Below, piece after piece: positions 16,572 through 25,306 of a stretch of DNA of 64,000 nucleotides (the stretch's first letter is position 1; the number at the start of each line of letters is the position of its first letter). The stretch lies in assembly GCF_019430945.1 (NCBI RefSeq), contig NZ_JAHYCB010000003.1:620001-684000 (forward strand), read 5' to 3'. Under the pieces are notes generated by a model, which was not told the DNA's origin, did no database searches, and saw only the letters and a program-made list of their open reading frames with translations. Position numbers and translations under genes: made by a program. This DNA is from Neorhizobium populisoli. GTDB lineage: Bacteria; Pseudomonadota; Alphaproteobacteria; Rhizobiales; Rhizobiaceae.

Positions 16572-16781
16572 TCAGCTTCCTGCGTCGCCTGCGTCCGCCA
16601 CACGATCTTCCCGTTTTACGGCACTCTCTACCCCACGATCTTTTCGCGCCTTGTTGATTTGAAGCGTCGAGGGGTTAGCCGATTTTTTGGAGGGACTTTC
16701 GCCTGTGCCTGAGCTCTTGGCGACGCTTGGCTGGCTGCTGCCGAAGCGGGTTGCCTCCCGGCTGGTATCCTTGCTTTCCAT
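16572..16781 (-). CDS. Small hydrophilic hypothetical protein
   Basis: 69 residues, very rich in Ser, Lys, Arg, Glu and Asp with no hydrophobic core (SGTGESPSKKSANPSTLQ, then KDRGVESAVKRED), so probably disordered. ATG 16781 is preceded by GAAGGGAGAACCGTG, a strong SD; the GTG one codon upstream is possible. It lies in the 375-nt gap between the aruI-like gene and the DUF763 gene, reading out of that gap on the minus strand. The plus-strand reading in the same stretch is Cys/Phe-rich and unconvincing. No family is recognised. Confidence 0.45.
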   Translation of the reverse strand: MESKDTSREATRFGSSQPSVAKSSGTGESPSKKSANPSTLQINKARKDRGVESAVKREDRVADAGDAGS

Positions 16782-16837
16782 CACGGTTCTCCCTTCAGAT
16801 ATTCAGGAGAACCCGCCGGATTGACCATCGTTCCGGA

Positions 16838-18097
16838 TCAGCCGCGACGCTTCTCGACACCATCCTCCGGCGGCGGCTCGAAACCGAAGACGCTGCGCCC
16901 GCCCCATTCATGCGAATGACGGTATTCGCCGGCAATGATTTCCTTGAGGTCCGGCCCCGTCACATACCGCTCCAGCTGCCGCGCCTGATCGTCCAGCCGT
17001 TTCAGCGCCTCGAACTCTTCCGTGCGCCCCAGCCGCGCCTTGCCGACGGCTGATTTCATTACTCGGATCGTCTCGTCATAGACCTTGATCGGCACGGGAA
17101 ATGGCTCGCGATCCTTGCCGCCATGCGCCAGCGAAAATCGCGCCGGATCGGAAAAACGGCAGGGCGCGCCATGCACCACTTCCGCCACCATCGCCAAAGC
17201 CTTGACGGTGCGCGCACCAACGCCCGGCATCAGCAGCAACTGCTCGAAGTCCTCCGGCCCACGATCGGCGGCTGCCGCAAGCGTCCCGTGCAGCCGCTTC
17301 ATGTTGACGTTCTCTTCGCGAACATCGTGGTGCGCCGGCATGATAAGATGCGGCAGCATCGGCTGCGCGCTTTCCTTCGGCTTCAATAAGGGATCAAGCG
17401 CGACGACTTCGCGCACGATACGATCCGGCCCAAGCGTAGCGAGAAGATCGAGCTGGCCTTTTCGCGATTGATCAGCTCGGTGGTCGGCAAGATTGACGAT
17501 CTCGCCCTGTTTGCGCCCCTCGATCGCCGCATGAGGGGAATCCACGAAACTGGTAATGCCTTCCGACAGCCAGTGATAGCGCCGGGCTTGTTGCGTATCG
17601 CCGTTCATGCCCTGCTGCACCACCACCCATTTGCCATCGTCGGTGACGATGAAACCGTGCAGGTAAAGGTCGAACCCGTCCTGAACCGCCGCGCTATCCA
17701 CCTTGGCGACCAGCTTGCTGGTCTGCGCCAGCGCTCCGCCATCGATGCCAACCCGGTTGCCGATGGCGATCAGCTCGTCCGGCGTCTGCCGCGAGTTCTT
17801 GCCGCGCCCACCGCAGACATGGATGCCGAGCTCGCCGGCCATCGGCGTCAGCCCGCGCTTCAAGGCGCCGATGACGCTGGTGGTGATGCCGGACGAATGC
17901 CAGTCCATGCCCATCACGCAGCCGAAGGACTGGAACCAGAACGGATGCGCCAGCCGCCGAAGCAACTCGTCGCGGCCATATTCCAAAACGATCGCCTGGG
18001 TGATGATCGCCCCAAGCTTGGTCATGCGCTCGCCCAGCCACCGGGGAACCCGGCCGCCATGAAGCGGAAGATCGGCGCTGCCTGCTCTTTGAACCAT
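16838..18097 (-). CDS. DUF763 domain-containing protein
   Basis: 419 residues. The N-terminal RAGSADLPLHGGRVPRWLGERM and FWFQSFGCVMGMDWHSSGITTSV are hallmarks of DUF763, found in archaea and scattered bacteria with no proven function. GIHVCGGRGKNSRQTP and the repeated His residues (YLHGFI, MPAHHDVREENVN) could bind metal. Around residue 290, LLLMPGVGARTVKALAMVAE is a helix-hairpin-helix-like motif, suggesting nucleic-acid contact. I infer a possible nucleic-acid-related role but no reaction. It sits alone between the small hypothetical gene and an aminotransferase gene. Confidence 0.85.
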   Translation of the reverse strand: MVQRAGSADLPLHGGRVPRWLGERMTKLGAIITQAIVLEYGRDELLRRLAHPFWFQSFGCVMGMDWHSSGITTSVIGALKRGLTPMAGELGIHVCGGRGKNSRQTPDELIAIGNRVGIDGGALAQTSKLVAKVDSAAVQDGFDLYLHGFIVTDDGKWVVVQQGMNGDTQQARRYHWLSEGITSFVDSPHAAIEGRKQGEIVNLADHRADQSRKGQLDLLATLGPDRIVREVVALDPLLKPKESAQPMLPHLIMPAHHDVREENVNMKRLHGTLAAAADRGPEDFEQLLLMPGVGARTVKALAMVAEVVHGAPCRFSDPARFSLAHGGKDREPFPVPIKVYDETIRVMKSAVGKARLGRTEEFEALKRLDDQARQLERYVTGPDLKEIIAGEYRHSHEWGGRSVFGFEPPPEDGVEKRRG

Positions 18098-18123
18098 GCC
18101 CCGTTATATACGGGCCACGGTCC

Positions 18124-19296
18124 TCAAGACAGCGAAAAGTTCTTCAAACGTTCTTCCAGCCGCGTTATGGTCTCGACATCCGCATTGGCGAAGGCGAAGC
18201 GCAGATAATCCTGCTGAGCGTCACCGAAATAGGCGCCCGGAATGCAGACGATACCGGCCTGTTTCGCTAGCTTTTCCGCCACTTCCGCCGAGCTTCTGTC
18301 CGGGAATGGATGGCGCACGAAGGCGAAATAGGCGCCGATGGCATCGAGCTTCCAGTCGTTGACGGCGCGCAAGACCGATTTCAGTGCGGCGGCCCGGCGA
18401 CCGATCTCCTTGCGGTTTTCCTCGCGCCAATCGGCGAGCAACGGCAGCGCCTTGGCAACCGCCCCTTGCGCGGCGCGCGGGGCGCAGATCTGCAGATTAT
18501 CCATGATCTTGGCAATCTGGTTGACCGTCTCGACGCCCGCCGTGATCGCGCCGAGGCGGTGACCCGGAATGCAGAAGGATTTGGAAAAGCTGTAGAGGCT
18601 GATCAACGTCTCTTCCCAGCCGGAAAGGCTGAAAAGGCCGTGCGGTGCTTGGCCTGCCACCGGCAGGAAATCGCGATAGGTCTCGTCGAGGATCAGCCAG
18701 ATGCCCTTTTCGCGGCAGATCTTAAAGATCGCTTCGAGCAGCGACGGCGGATAGATCGCGCCAGTCGGGTTGTTGGGCGAAACCAGCGCCAGCGCGCGCA
18801 CTTCCGGTGTGATCGCAGTTTCGATGCCAACCAGATCCGGCAGGAAACCGTTTTCCGCCGCGCAGGGCACGAAGGCGGTCTTGACGCCCACCATCGCCAG
18901 CGTCGTTTCGTGGTTGAAATAGAACGGCTCGGTCATCAGCACCGTATTGCCGGGACCTGCCACCGTCATCGCCGCGCAGACGAAGGCCTGGTTGCAGCCG
19001 GAGGTGATGTGGGTATTTTCGAGCCCGAGCGACGCGCCGTAGACCTCCGAAACATGTTCCGCATAAACGCGCCGCAACTCCGTCTCGCCCTCGATCGGAC
19101 CGTAGCCGGTATAAGCGGTGGATGACGACGCCTCGCCGAGCAGCCGCAGCATTTCCGCATGCGCCGGATAACCCGGCACCGCCTGCGACAGGTCGATCAG
19201 CGGCCCCTTCGATCCGTCATAGGCACGCCCCCAGGCGGCAACGGACGGTACGGGCGGCGGGGAGAGTTTCTCGACCAGAGGATTGAATGCGGGCAT
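18124..19296 (-). CDS. PLP-dependent class I/II aminotransferase
   Basis: 390 residues from ATG 19296. Motifs: SQAVPGYPAH loop, YTGYGPIEGETELR, SPNNPTGAIYP with the PLP-binding Asn, LDETYRDFL, PLP-lysine in YSFSKSFCIPGHRLG, and the carboxylate-binding Arg near LRFAFAN. It is a general aromatic/branched-chain-type aminotransferase; the substrate is unknown. The open frame continues upstream, but conservation starts at MPAFNPLVEKL. It is divergent from the molybdopterin oxidoreductase gene at 19376 with a 79-nt gap. Confidence 0.87.
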   Translation of the reverse strand: MPAFNPLVEKLSPPPVPSVAAWGRAYDGSKGPLIDLSQAVPGYPAHAEMLRLLGEASSSTAYTGYGPIEGETELRRVYAEHVSEVYGASLGLENTHITSGCNQAFVCAAMTVAGPGNTVLMTEPFYFNHETTLAMVGVKTAFVPCAAENGFLPDLVGIETAITPEVRALALVSPNNPTGAIYPPSLLEAIFKICREKGIWLILDETYRDFLPVAGQAPHGLFSLSGWEETLISLYSFSKSFCIPGHRLGAITAGVETVNQIAKIMDNLQICAPRAAQGAVAKALPLLADWREENRKEIGRRAAALKSVLRAVNDWKLDAIGAYFAFVRHPFPDRSSAEVAEKLAKQAGIVCIPGAYFGDAQQDYLRFAFANADVETITRLEERLKNFSLS

Positions 19297-19375
19297 CGAT
19301 ATATCCAGGCAGAACGATTGATTGCCCCTCTTGTTTAACAGATTATCGGTGAACGCAAGGACATGAGGATCGCAT

Positions 19376-20050
19376 ATGGCCGACGAAATCTCTTCTCCCG
19401 GAGAAGCAGCGGATTCGAAGCTTACCATCACCAAGCGCAAATGGGCCGAACAGGGCAAGTTCCTGACCGGCCGCATCACGCGCCCGGAAACCGATCGCCT
19501 GCCGCCCGGCCAACACCTCGTCAAGAACTGGCCGGTGCTCGATCTCGGCCAGCAGCCGAGCATCTCGACCCGCCAATGGAAACTCGACGTCCGCGGCTTC
19601 GTCAACAATCCGAAGACCTTCGATTGGGCCGCCTTCCAGGCTTTGCCGCAGAGCGAGATGCGCTCCGACATCCACTGCGTGACGACATGGTCGCGCTACG
19701 ACAACAACTGGAAAGGCGTCTCCACCCACGATTTCCTCGATATCGTCGACCCCATGGATCAGGCCGTCGCCGTGATGCTGACCAGCTATGACGGTTACAC
19801 GACCAATCTTCTGCTCTCCGATTTCGCCTCGTCCGATGCGATCATCGTCACCGAATGGGAAGGTCAGCCGTTGACGGAAGAGCATGGCGGGCCGGTGCGG
19901 CTCGTCGTGCCGCACCTCTATTTCTGGAAAAGCGCCAAATGGCTGCAGCGGATCGATTTCGTCGGCATGGATCACGCCGGCTTCTGGGAGAAGAACGGCT
20001 ATCACATGCGCGGCGATCCATGGGCTGAACAGCGTTATTCGGACGACTGA
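19376..20050 (+). CDS. Sulfite-oxidase-fold molybdopterin oxidoreductase (YedY-like, single domain)
   Basis: 224 residues of the oxidoreductase molybdopterin-binding (SUOX) fold. The molybdenum-ligand Cys is in SDIHCVTTWSRYDN (about residue 101), followed by W.GV, LTSYDGYTTNL, and a C-terminal GPVRLVVPHLYFWKSAKWLQ. There is no Tat or Sec signal and no partner heme or YedZ-like membrane subunit nearby, so this is a cytoplasmic, stand-alone relative of MsrP and sulfite oxidase. The redox partner and substrate are unknown. It converges on the NADP-binding reductase with a 2-nt gap. Confidence 0.87.
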   Translation: MADEISSPGEAADSKLTITKRKWAEQGKFLTGRITRPETDRLPPGQHLVKNWPVLDLGQQPSISTRQWKLDVRGFVNNPKTFDWAAFQALPQSEMRSDIHCVTTWSRYDNNWKGVSTHDFLDIVDPMDQAVAVMLTSYDGYTTNLLLSDFASSDAIIVTEWEGQPLTEEHGGPVRLVVPHLYFWKSAKWLQRIDFVGMDHAGFWEKNGYHMRGDPWAEQRYSDD

Positions 20051-20052
20051 TA

Positions 20053-20652
20053 TCAGCCAAATTTAACAAGATTCAGCCCCGGCAACGGACCGCCGGGGAA
20101 CTGCGCCAGCTTGGCGCCGACGGCCAATGATCCGAGGTCGATGCTGAAGAAACCGAGCTTGTCGATCAGCGTCGCGACGTCGGTTTTGGCAGCGGCATCA
20201 TCACCCGAATAAAACACCGTCCGCTTGCCGCCTTCGGCGGCGGGATCCGCTTCCAATAATTTCGCAAAGAGATGATTGAAAGCCTTCACCACCCGGGCGC
20301 CCGGCACGAAATCGGCAAACACTTCGCTGGAAGTACGCCCGCCAAGTTCCGCCAGCTGATAACCGGGCATGACCACCGGGTTATTGGCATCGATCACGAT
20401 CCTGCCATTCCAGCCCGGCAACCCTGCCAGCGCCTCTTGCAACTTCCCCCAGGGAACGGCAACCAGCACGATATCGGCGGCAGCCGCCTCTTCAACTGTG
20501 CCTGCAGAAATCCAGGGAGATAATTCTGTCGTCAGGCCCTCGAGCGAGGCCGGACCGCGGCTGTTTGCGATCGTGGCGCGGATGCCGTTGCGTGCGAGGA
20601 CCCGCGCGAAAGCCTTGCCGATATTGCCGGCGCCGATGATACCGATGGACAT
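20053..20652 (-). CDS. NADPH-dependent F420-reductase-like NAD(P)-binding protein
   Basis: 199 residues. It begins with a Rossmann GIIGAGNIGKAFARVLA motif, followed by TIANSRGPASL (NADP 2'-phosphate-recognising S-R), VLVAVPWGKLQEAL, VIDANNPV and VVKAFNHLFA. These match the F420H2:NADP oxidoreductase-like family, which in proteobacteria acts on unknown substrates because F420 is usually absent. GGAGTATCGCAT precedes ATG 20652. It is divergent from the LysR gene, its probable regulator, with a strong palindrome between them. Confidence 0.85.
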   Translation of the reverse strand: MSIGIIGAGNIGKAFARVLARNGIRATIANSRGPASLEGLTTELSPWISAGTVEEAAAADIVLVAVPWGKLQEALAGLPGWNGRIVIDANNPVVMPGYQLAELGGRTSSEVFADFVPGARVVKAFNHLFAKLLEADPAAEGGKRTVFYSGDDAAAKTDVATLIDKLGFFSIDLGSLAVGAKLAQFPGGPLPGLNLVKFG

Positions 20653-20728
20653 ATGCGATACTCCGTTCGCGTTTCGATGAACCGGATATCGTATCTGGAT
20701 CACTTGCCGATTAGACGCTAATAATGGA

Positions 20729-20758
20729 GATCATCTTCAAGCAATCATTGAAATGATC
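20729..20758. promoter_or_regulatory. Palindromic operator candidate between reductase and LysR genes
   Basis: GATCAT-c-TTCAA, a 7-nt spacer, then TTGAA-ATGATC forms an almost perfect inverted repeat (one unpaired base) in the 111-nt divergent gap. LysR regulators usually bind T-N11-A type dyads upstream of the divergently transcribed target. This dyad sits just 5 nt before the LysR ATG, so binding should block its own gene while leaving room upstream to activate the reductase gene. The site is inferred from symmetry only. Confidence 0.55.
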
Positions 20759-20763
20759 GACTT

Positions 20764-21711
20764 ATGGAAAACCTCGCCAATCTCGAATCGTTCATCCGCA
20801 GCGCCGAACACGGCAGTTTTTCGGCTGCAGCGCGCCGGTTGTCGCTGACGCCTGCCGCCGTCAGCCGCAATGTCGCGATGCTGGAGCGAAACCTCGGCAT
20901 CCGCCTCTTCCAGCGCAGCACGCGAAGGCTTGCGCTGACGGAGGCCGGAGAACGTTTTCTGCTGGAAATCCGCGACCATGTCGGAGCACTGCAGACGGCG
21001 ATCGCCGGCGCCTCTTCGCAAGGCCCGGAACCGTCCGGCCTGCTCAAGGTCAGCATGAGCCCGCATTTCGGCACCGACTACATCCTGCCGCTCCTGCCGG
21101 ATTTCTTGGCACGTTACCCGCTGATCCGTCCCGAATGGACGTTTGAAAACCGGCAGGTCGATCTGATTGCAGAAGGATATGACGCGGCGATCGGTGGCGG
21201 CTTCGAACTTGCATCCGGCGTCATTGCCCGGGTTCTGGGGCCGGCGCATATCGTCGCCGTCGCGTCTCCCGGCTATATGGCGGGCCGAAACATGCCTGTC
21301 GCCCCCGCAGGCCTAGCCGATATGGACGGAATCCATCTTCGCTCGGCCAATACCGGCCGCGTCCGTCAATGGACCATGCGCAACATGCGCGGCGAGGAAA
21401 TGCAGACGCTGCTGCCGGAAAAAATCGTGCTGAACGATCCCGCCGCGATCGCCCGCGCCGCATGCCTTGGCGTCGGTGTCGCCATGATCGTCATGGCGGA
21501 TGCTCTGCCGCATTTCGAAAACGGCACGCTCATCCGGCTTCTGCCGGATTGGTATGCGGATATCGGACCGATCTCGATCTATTATGCCAACAGGACGCTA
21601 CTGCCGGCAAAGACCCGCGCCTTCGTCGACTTCGTGACCGAGCATTTTCGCAAGGAACGACTGGCCGAACGGTTTGCCGGGGGTATCTTGCAAATACCAA
21701 ACCCGACATAA
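20764..21711 (+). CDS. LysR-family transcriptional regulator
   Basis: 315 residues. The N-terminal winged helix-turn-helix is SFSAAARRLSLTPAAVSRNVAMLERNLGIRLFQRSTRRLALTEAG (split here only for description, about residues 19-63). A CrgA-like effector domain follows with the typical YPLIRPEWTFENRQVDLIAEGYDAAI and GVGVAMI segments. It is divergent from the NADP-binding reductase gene and probably regulates it. The SD is poor, and the palindrome at 20729-20758 occupies its leader, which suggests autorepression. Confidence 0.9.
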   Translation: MENLANLESFIRSAEHGSFSAAARRLSLTPAAVSRNVAMLERNLGIRLFQRSTRRLALTEAGERFLLEIRDHVGALQTAIAGASSQGPEPSGLLKVSMSPHFGTDYILPLLPDFLARYPLIRPEWTFENRQVDLIAEGYDAAIGGGFELASGVIARVLGPAHIVAVASPGYMAGRNMPVAPAGLADMDGIHLRSANTGRVRQWTMRNMRGEEMQTLLPEKIVLNDPAAIARAACLGVGVAMIVMADALPHFENGTLIRLLPDWYADIGPISIYYANRTLLPAKTRAFVDFVTEHFRKERLAERFAGGILQIPNPT

Positions 21712-21747
21712 TCTTACGCCCTGCTGGAATACCCTCCGGGCGGAAAA

Positions 21748-21978
21748 CTAGATTTCCTTCACGCGCAAACGGATCACAAAGGCCGGATCGTGTTCGCGAC
21801 CCGGCCAATTCCCCCAAACGACCTCAACCGGGAAATGACGACCAAAGGCCGTCACCTCCATAGTATCGCCTACGACTGGAGCAATATCGGCCTCTAAGAC
21901 GGGACACTCGCTTTCCAGATCTTTCTCCTTCAACAGGTTCCCGTTCTTCAGAATCAGCCTTTGAATTTGGTATCGCAT
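21748..21978 (-). CDS. Small hypothetical protein (76 residues)
   Basis: The ATG at 21978 follows AGAGGTATGA, a good SD, and the product has a folded-looking composition. It begins with MRYQIQRLILKNG, then a Glu-rich middle, then alternating hydrophobic stretches VEVVWGNWPGREHDPAFVIR that look like a small beta-barrel. It resembles the short conserved hypotheticals of rhizobia, but I cannot name a family. Codon use is less GC-biased than in its neighbours. It lies 29 nt upstream of the stop region of the molybdenum hydroxylase operon, on the same strand as that operon's tail. Confidence 0.6.
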   Translation of the reverse strand: MRYQIQRLILKNGNLLKEKDLESECPVLEADIAPVVGDTMEVTAFGRHFPVEVVWGNWPGREHDPAFVIRLRVKEI

Positions 21979-22007
21979 TCATACCTCTGATGCTGTCTGT
22001 GGGCCTA

Positions 22008-24296
22008 TCAGATCAGCTTCTCCAGCGTGATCGGCAAATCCCGCACCCGCTTGCCGGTCGCGTGATACACCGCATTGGCAATCGAGGCTGCAACGCCGAC
22101 GATACCGACCTCACCGACACCTTTGCCTCCCAAGGCGGATGCATTGTAATCCGGTACGCCGACGGAGATCGTCTGAATATCCGGAATGTCCGAATTGGTC
22201 GGCACCAGATAGTCTCCGGCATTCCCATTGACCGTACGGCCGTTGCGCAGGTCGACAAGACCCTCTTCGAGAAGCGCCTGACCGATGCCCATGATGATTC
22301 CGCCGCGCCACTGGCTTTCGACGAGGCGCGGATTGTAGAGCCGGCCGCAATCGAAGGCGGAAACCATGCGGGAGACCCGCACCGTGCCGAAATCCTCGTC
22401 GACGCGGACTTCGGCGAAATGGGCGCACCAGCTGTGCATGGAAAATTCGCCCATGGTCGGCCCCTGCACCTTGGCCATGGTGGTCCAAGCCTGCCGCTGC
22501 TCTTCGGCGCTGGCGCCGTCCGGCAGGGTGTTGCGGGTGGTTTCCAGCTGCTCGCGGCCAAGGGCGGCCATCAGTTCCGGCAGGGTCAGCGACGGCCCCT
22601 CGCCGCGCGGCGGGGTGATGCGTCCACCGGCGAAGGCGAGCGTATTGGCACCGGTATCACGCAGCGGCGATTTCGCGTCGCTCAGCGCCAGTCCGATCAA
22701 CTCGTCGCGCGCCGCAGTCGCCGCTTTGTGGACGGCGCCGAGGATCGAACCGGCCAACATCGAACCGCCGGCAATCGCCGCACCCGGCAGGCGGGAATCG
22801 CCGAGATGCACTTCGACCTGATCGACCGGAATGCCGAACACGTCGGCTGCCGTCTGGGCCAGGATCGTATAGGTCCCCTGCCCCATGTCGATCGCGCCGC
22901 TGACGACCTCGACACGGCCATTGCCGAGAATGCGGATCATCGCCTCGCTCGGCGCCTGGATGACCGGGAACGTGCCGCAGCCGATGCCCCAGCCAATCAG
23001 CGTCTTGCCCTCGCGCATCGAGCGCGGAGCATGGCTGCGCTTCGACCAGCCGAACGCTTCCGCGCCTTCTGTCAGCGCCTCGCGCAGCCGGCGCGTCGAC
23101 CACGGCTTGTTCGACTGACGGTCGAAGTCGTTATAGTTCTTCAGGCGGATGTCCAGCGGGTCCATGTTAAGCTTGTAGGCAAGCTCTTCCATGGCGCTTT
23201 CGATACCGAAGGAGCTCGGGTTCTTGCCCGGCCCACGCAGCGCGCCGGGCGTGACCGAATTCACCGGCACGACGCGATGCTGCGAGGAAAAGTTCTCCAC
23301 CTTGTAGAGGATCGGCGTCGCCGCCCCGGTTTGCTCCGGCCATGTCGCATAGGTCGAAGTTTCGCTGGCGCCGCGATGAATGATCGACTGGAGAATGCCG
23401 TCTTCCGTCGCGCCGAGCTTGATCGACTGATAGGTCGCGGCACGACCACCGTAATTGGTGAAATTCTGCGGACGGGTCAACGCCAGCCTGATCGGCCGGC
23501 CGAGCTTGCGAGACGCAAAGGCTGCGACCGCACCATGCGCCAGCGCGCCGCCCTTCGAGCCGAAACCGCCGCCGATGAACGGCGAAATCAGCCGCACATC
23601 CTCATAGGGAATGTTGAACCATTCCGAATAGGTGCGCGCCATGCCGTGCGACCACTGGCTGGGCTCCCAAATCGTCAGCTCGTTGCCATCCCATTTCGCC
23701 GTCAGCCCGTGCGGCTCCATGGCGACATGGTATTCGCGGGGTGTCCGATATTCGCCCTCGATCTTGACAGGAGCTGCGGCGAAAGCGGCCTCGGCATCGC
23801 CCCATTTCGTGGTGAGGTTGTCCATCACCTGACCTTCGCCGGCCTTCGGATCGGCAATGCTTGCGACATGCGGCGCGGCCTCGTAGCGGATGCAGATCAG
23901 CTTGGCGGCCTCGAAGGCCTGTTCGCGGCTTTCCGCCACAACGGCGACGATCGGTTCGCCGTTGTATTTCACGTCACGCGGCAGCGGGTAATAGGGCTGG
24001 TTGTCCGGCCGGTTGCCGCCCCAGTCAGTCGCGACCGTCATGCCGAAATCGTCTTCCGGCGTCAGGATCATCAACACGCCCGGCGCTGCGAGCGCCGCGG
24101 CCTTGTCGACCGAAACAACCTTGCCGGCCGGGATCGTGGCCTGCACCAGGATGGCATGGGCGAGGTTTTCGGCGGGATATTCCAGCGCATAGGTCGCAGC
24201 ACCGGTCACCTTCAGGCTGCCTTCGAAGCGAGACTGGCGGCCGCCAATCATGCCGTCAGAGGCATCGCCGTGTTTGCGGGGTTCCATGATGGTCAT
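22008..24296 (-). CDS. Molybdenum hydroxylase large subunit (xanthine dehydrogenase family, PaoC/YagR type)
   Basis: 762 residues from ATG 24296, which overlaps the FAD subunit stop as ATGA. The xanthine-oxidase family a/b hammerhead domain is at the N-terminus (DGMIGGRQSRFEGSLKVTG). The molybdopterin-binding domain follows, with SPFIGGGFGSKG, NFTNYGGRAATY, VSGAIDMGQGTYTILAQ and the catalytic Glu in GGKGVGEVGIVG near the end. The subunit binds Moco (MCD form in the family) and hydroxylates aldehydes or N-heterocycles. No signal peptide is present. Substrate is unknown; the E. coli relative PaoABC oxidises aromatic aldehydes. Confidence 0.9.
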   Translation of the reverse strand: MTIMEPRKHGDASDGMIGGRQSRFEGSLKVTGAATYALEYPAENLAHAILVQATIPAGKVVSVDKAAALAAPGVLMILTPEDDFGMTVATDWGGNRPDNQPYYPLPRDVKYNGEPIVAVVAESREQAFEAAKLICIRYEAAPHVASIADPKAGEGQVMDNLTTKWGDAEAAFAAAPVKIEGEYRTPREYHVAMEPHGLTAKWDGNELTIWEPSQWSHGMARTYSEWFNIPYEDVRLISPFIGGGFGSKGGALAHGAVAAFASRKLGRPIRLALTRPQNFTNYGGRAATYQSIKLGATEDGILQSIIHRGASETSTYATWPEQTGAATPILYKVENFSSQHRVVPVNSVTPGALRGPGKNPSSFGIESAMEELAYKLNMDPLDIRLKNYNDFDRQSNKPWSTRRLREALTEGAEAFGWSKRSHAPRSMREGKTLIGWGIGCGTFPVIQAPSEAMIRILGNGRVEVVSGAIDMGQGTYTILAQTAADVFGIPVDQVEVHLGDSRLPGAAIAGGSMLAGSILGAVHKAATAARDELIGLALSDAKSPLRDTGANTLAFAGGRITPPRGEGPSLTLPELMAALGREQLETTRNTLPDGASAEEQRQAWTTMAKVQGPTMGEFSMHSWCAHFAEVRVDEDFGTVRVSRMVSAFDCGRLYNPRLVESQWRGGIIMGIGQALLEEGLVDLRNGRTVNGNAGDYLVPTNSDIPDIQTISVGVPDYNASALGGKGVGEVGIVGVAASIANAVYHATGKRVRDLPITLEKLI

Positions 24297-25306
24297 GCGA
24301 GACCTCCAACATTCGAGGGGGCAACATTCGACGTGGCAACTTTCATGATGGCGCGGGCGATGACACGCGGCGCGAGATCGATCTTGTAATGATTGTCGCC
24401 ATGCGAGACGGCGCCCTCCATCGCAAGCTTCGTGGCCTTCTCGATCGCCACTAGGTCGAGAACCTTGCCGATCAATGCCTTCTCGACTGCCCGTGCCCGC
24501 CACGGCTTTGTGGCGACGCCACCGAGCGCGACGCGGATATCCCGCACCGTCTTGCCATCCATCTCGAATTCCAGGCCGACCGCCGCACTTGCCGCAGCAA
24601 ATTCATAAGACTGCCGGTCGCGGACCTTCAGATAGGTCGAGTTCTTCGCAGCCGCCGAAGCCGGAATGCTGATGCCCGTGATGATCTCGCCGGGCTGAAG
24701 CACGGTTTCCTTCTCCGGCGTATGACCCGGCAGCAGGAAGAAATCGTCGGCCGCTACCTTGCGGCTACCGGTTTCGATCACCGCGTCGAACGCCACCAGT
24801 GCCAAGGCCAGATCGCCCGGATTGCTGGCGATGCAGGCCTCGCTGGTGCCCAAAACCGCATGATTGCGCGTCACACCGCCCATGGCCGAACAGCCGGATC
24901 CCGGATTGCGTTTGTTGCAGGCCGGGAAAACGGCCGGATCGCGGAAATAGGTGCAACGGGTGCGTTGCAAGAGATTGCCGCCGATCGTCGCCATGTTCCG
25001 CAATTGCTGCGAAGCGGCAAGCGACAGGGATTCGGCCACCGCCGGGAATGCCGCCTTGATCAAGGGATCGTCGGCGACCTCGCCCATCTTGGCAAGCGCG
25101 CCGATCATCGCGCCGTTTGCATCGACGGCAATGCCGCCGAGACCGGAAAGGTGAGTGATATCGATCACGGTATCAGGCTCGGCCACACCGCATTTGGCGA
25201 GATCGAGCAGGGTCGTGCCGCCGGCCAGCAGCATGGCGCCGGCCTCACGCGCGGCTTGGCTTGCTTCTTCCGTGGAAGCGGCGCGGAGATAGGAAAAATC
25301 GCGCAT
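24293..25306 (-). CDS. Molybdenum hydroxylase FAD subunit with extra 4Fe-4S cysteines (PaoB/YagS type)
   Basis: 337 residues, FAD-binding domain of the CO-dehydrogenase medium-subunit class: AMLLAGGTTLLDLAK and MATIGGNLLQRTRC near residues 24-118. Four cysteines, C118, C130, C139 and C158, lie in TRCTYFRDP, PACNKRNPGSGC and SEACIASNPGD. This is the insertion that in E. coli PaoB carries a 4Fe-4S cluster, which ordinary xanthine dehydrogenases lack. The start overlaps the iron-sulfur subunit stop by one base (TGATG), so translation is coupled. It passes electrons from the 2Fe-2S subunit to FAD. Confidence 0.9.
   Translation of the reverse strand: MRDFSYLRAASTEEASQAAREAGAMLLAGGTTLLDLAKCGVAEPDTVIDITHLSGLGGIAVDANGAMIGALAKMGEVADDPLIKAAFPAVAESLSLAASQQLRNMATIGGNLLQRTRCTYFRDPAVFPACNKRNPGSGCSAMGGVTRNHAVLGTSEACIASNPGDLALALVAFDAVIETGSRKVAADDFFLLPGHTPEKETVLQPGEIITGISIPASAAAKNSTYLKVRDRQSYEFAAASAAVGLEFEMDGKTVRDIRVALGGVATKPWRARAVEKALIGKVLDLVAIEKATKLAMEGAVSHGDNHYKIDLAPRVIARAIMKVATSNVAPSNVGGLA

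Noticed and set aside
21990..24389. 799-codon open frame on the plus strand, opposite the molybdenum hydroxylase gene
   Set aside because: It is antisense to a complete, motif-rich gene; the product is Arg/His/Asp-rich with no domain pattern, as usual for GC-rich shadows.
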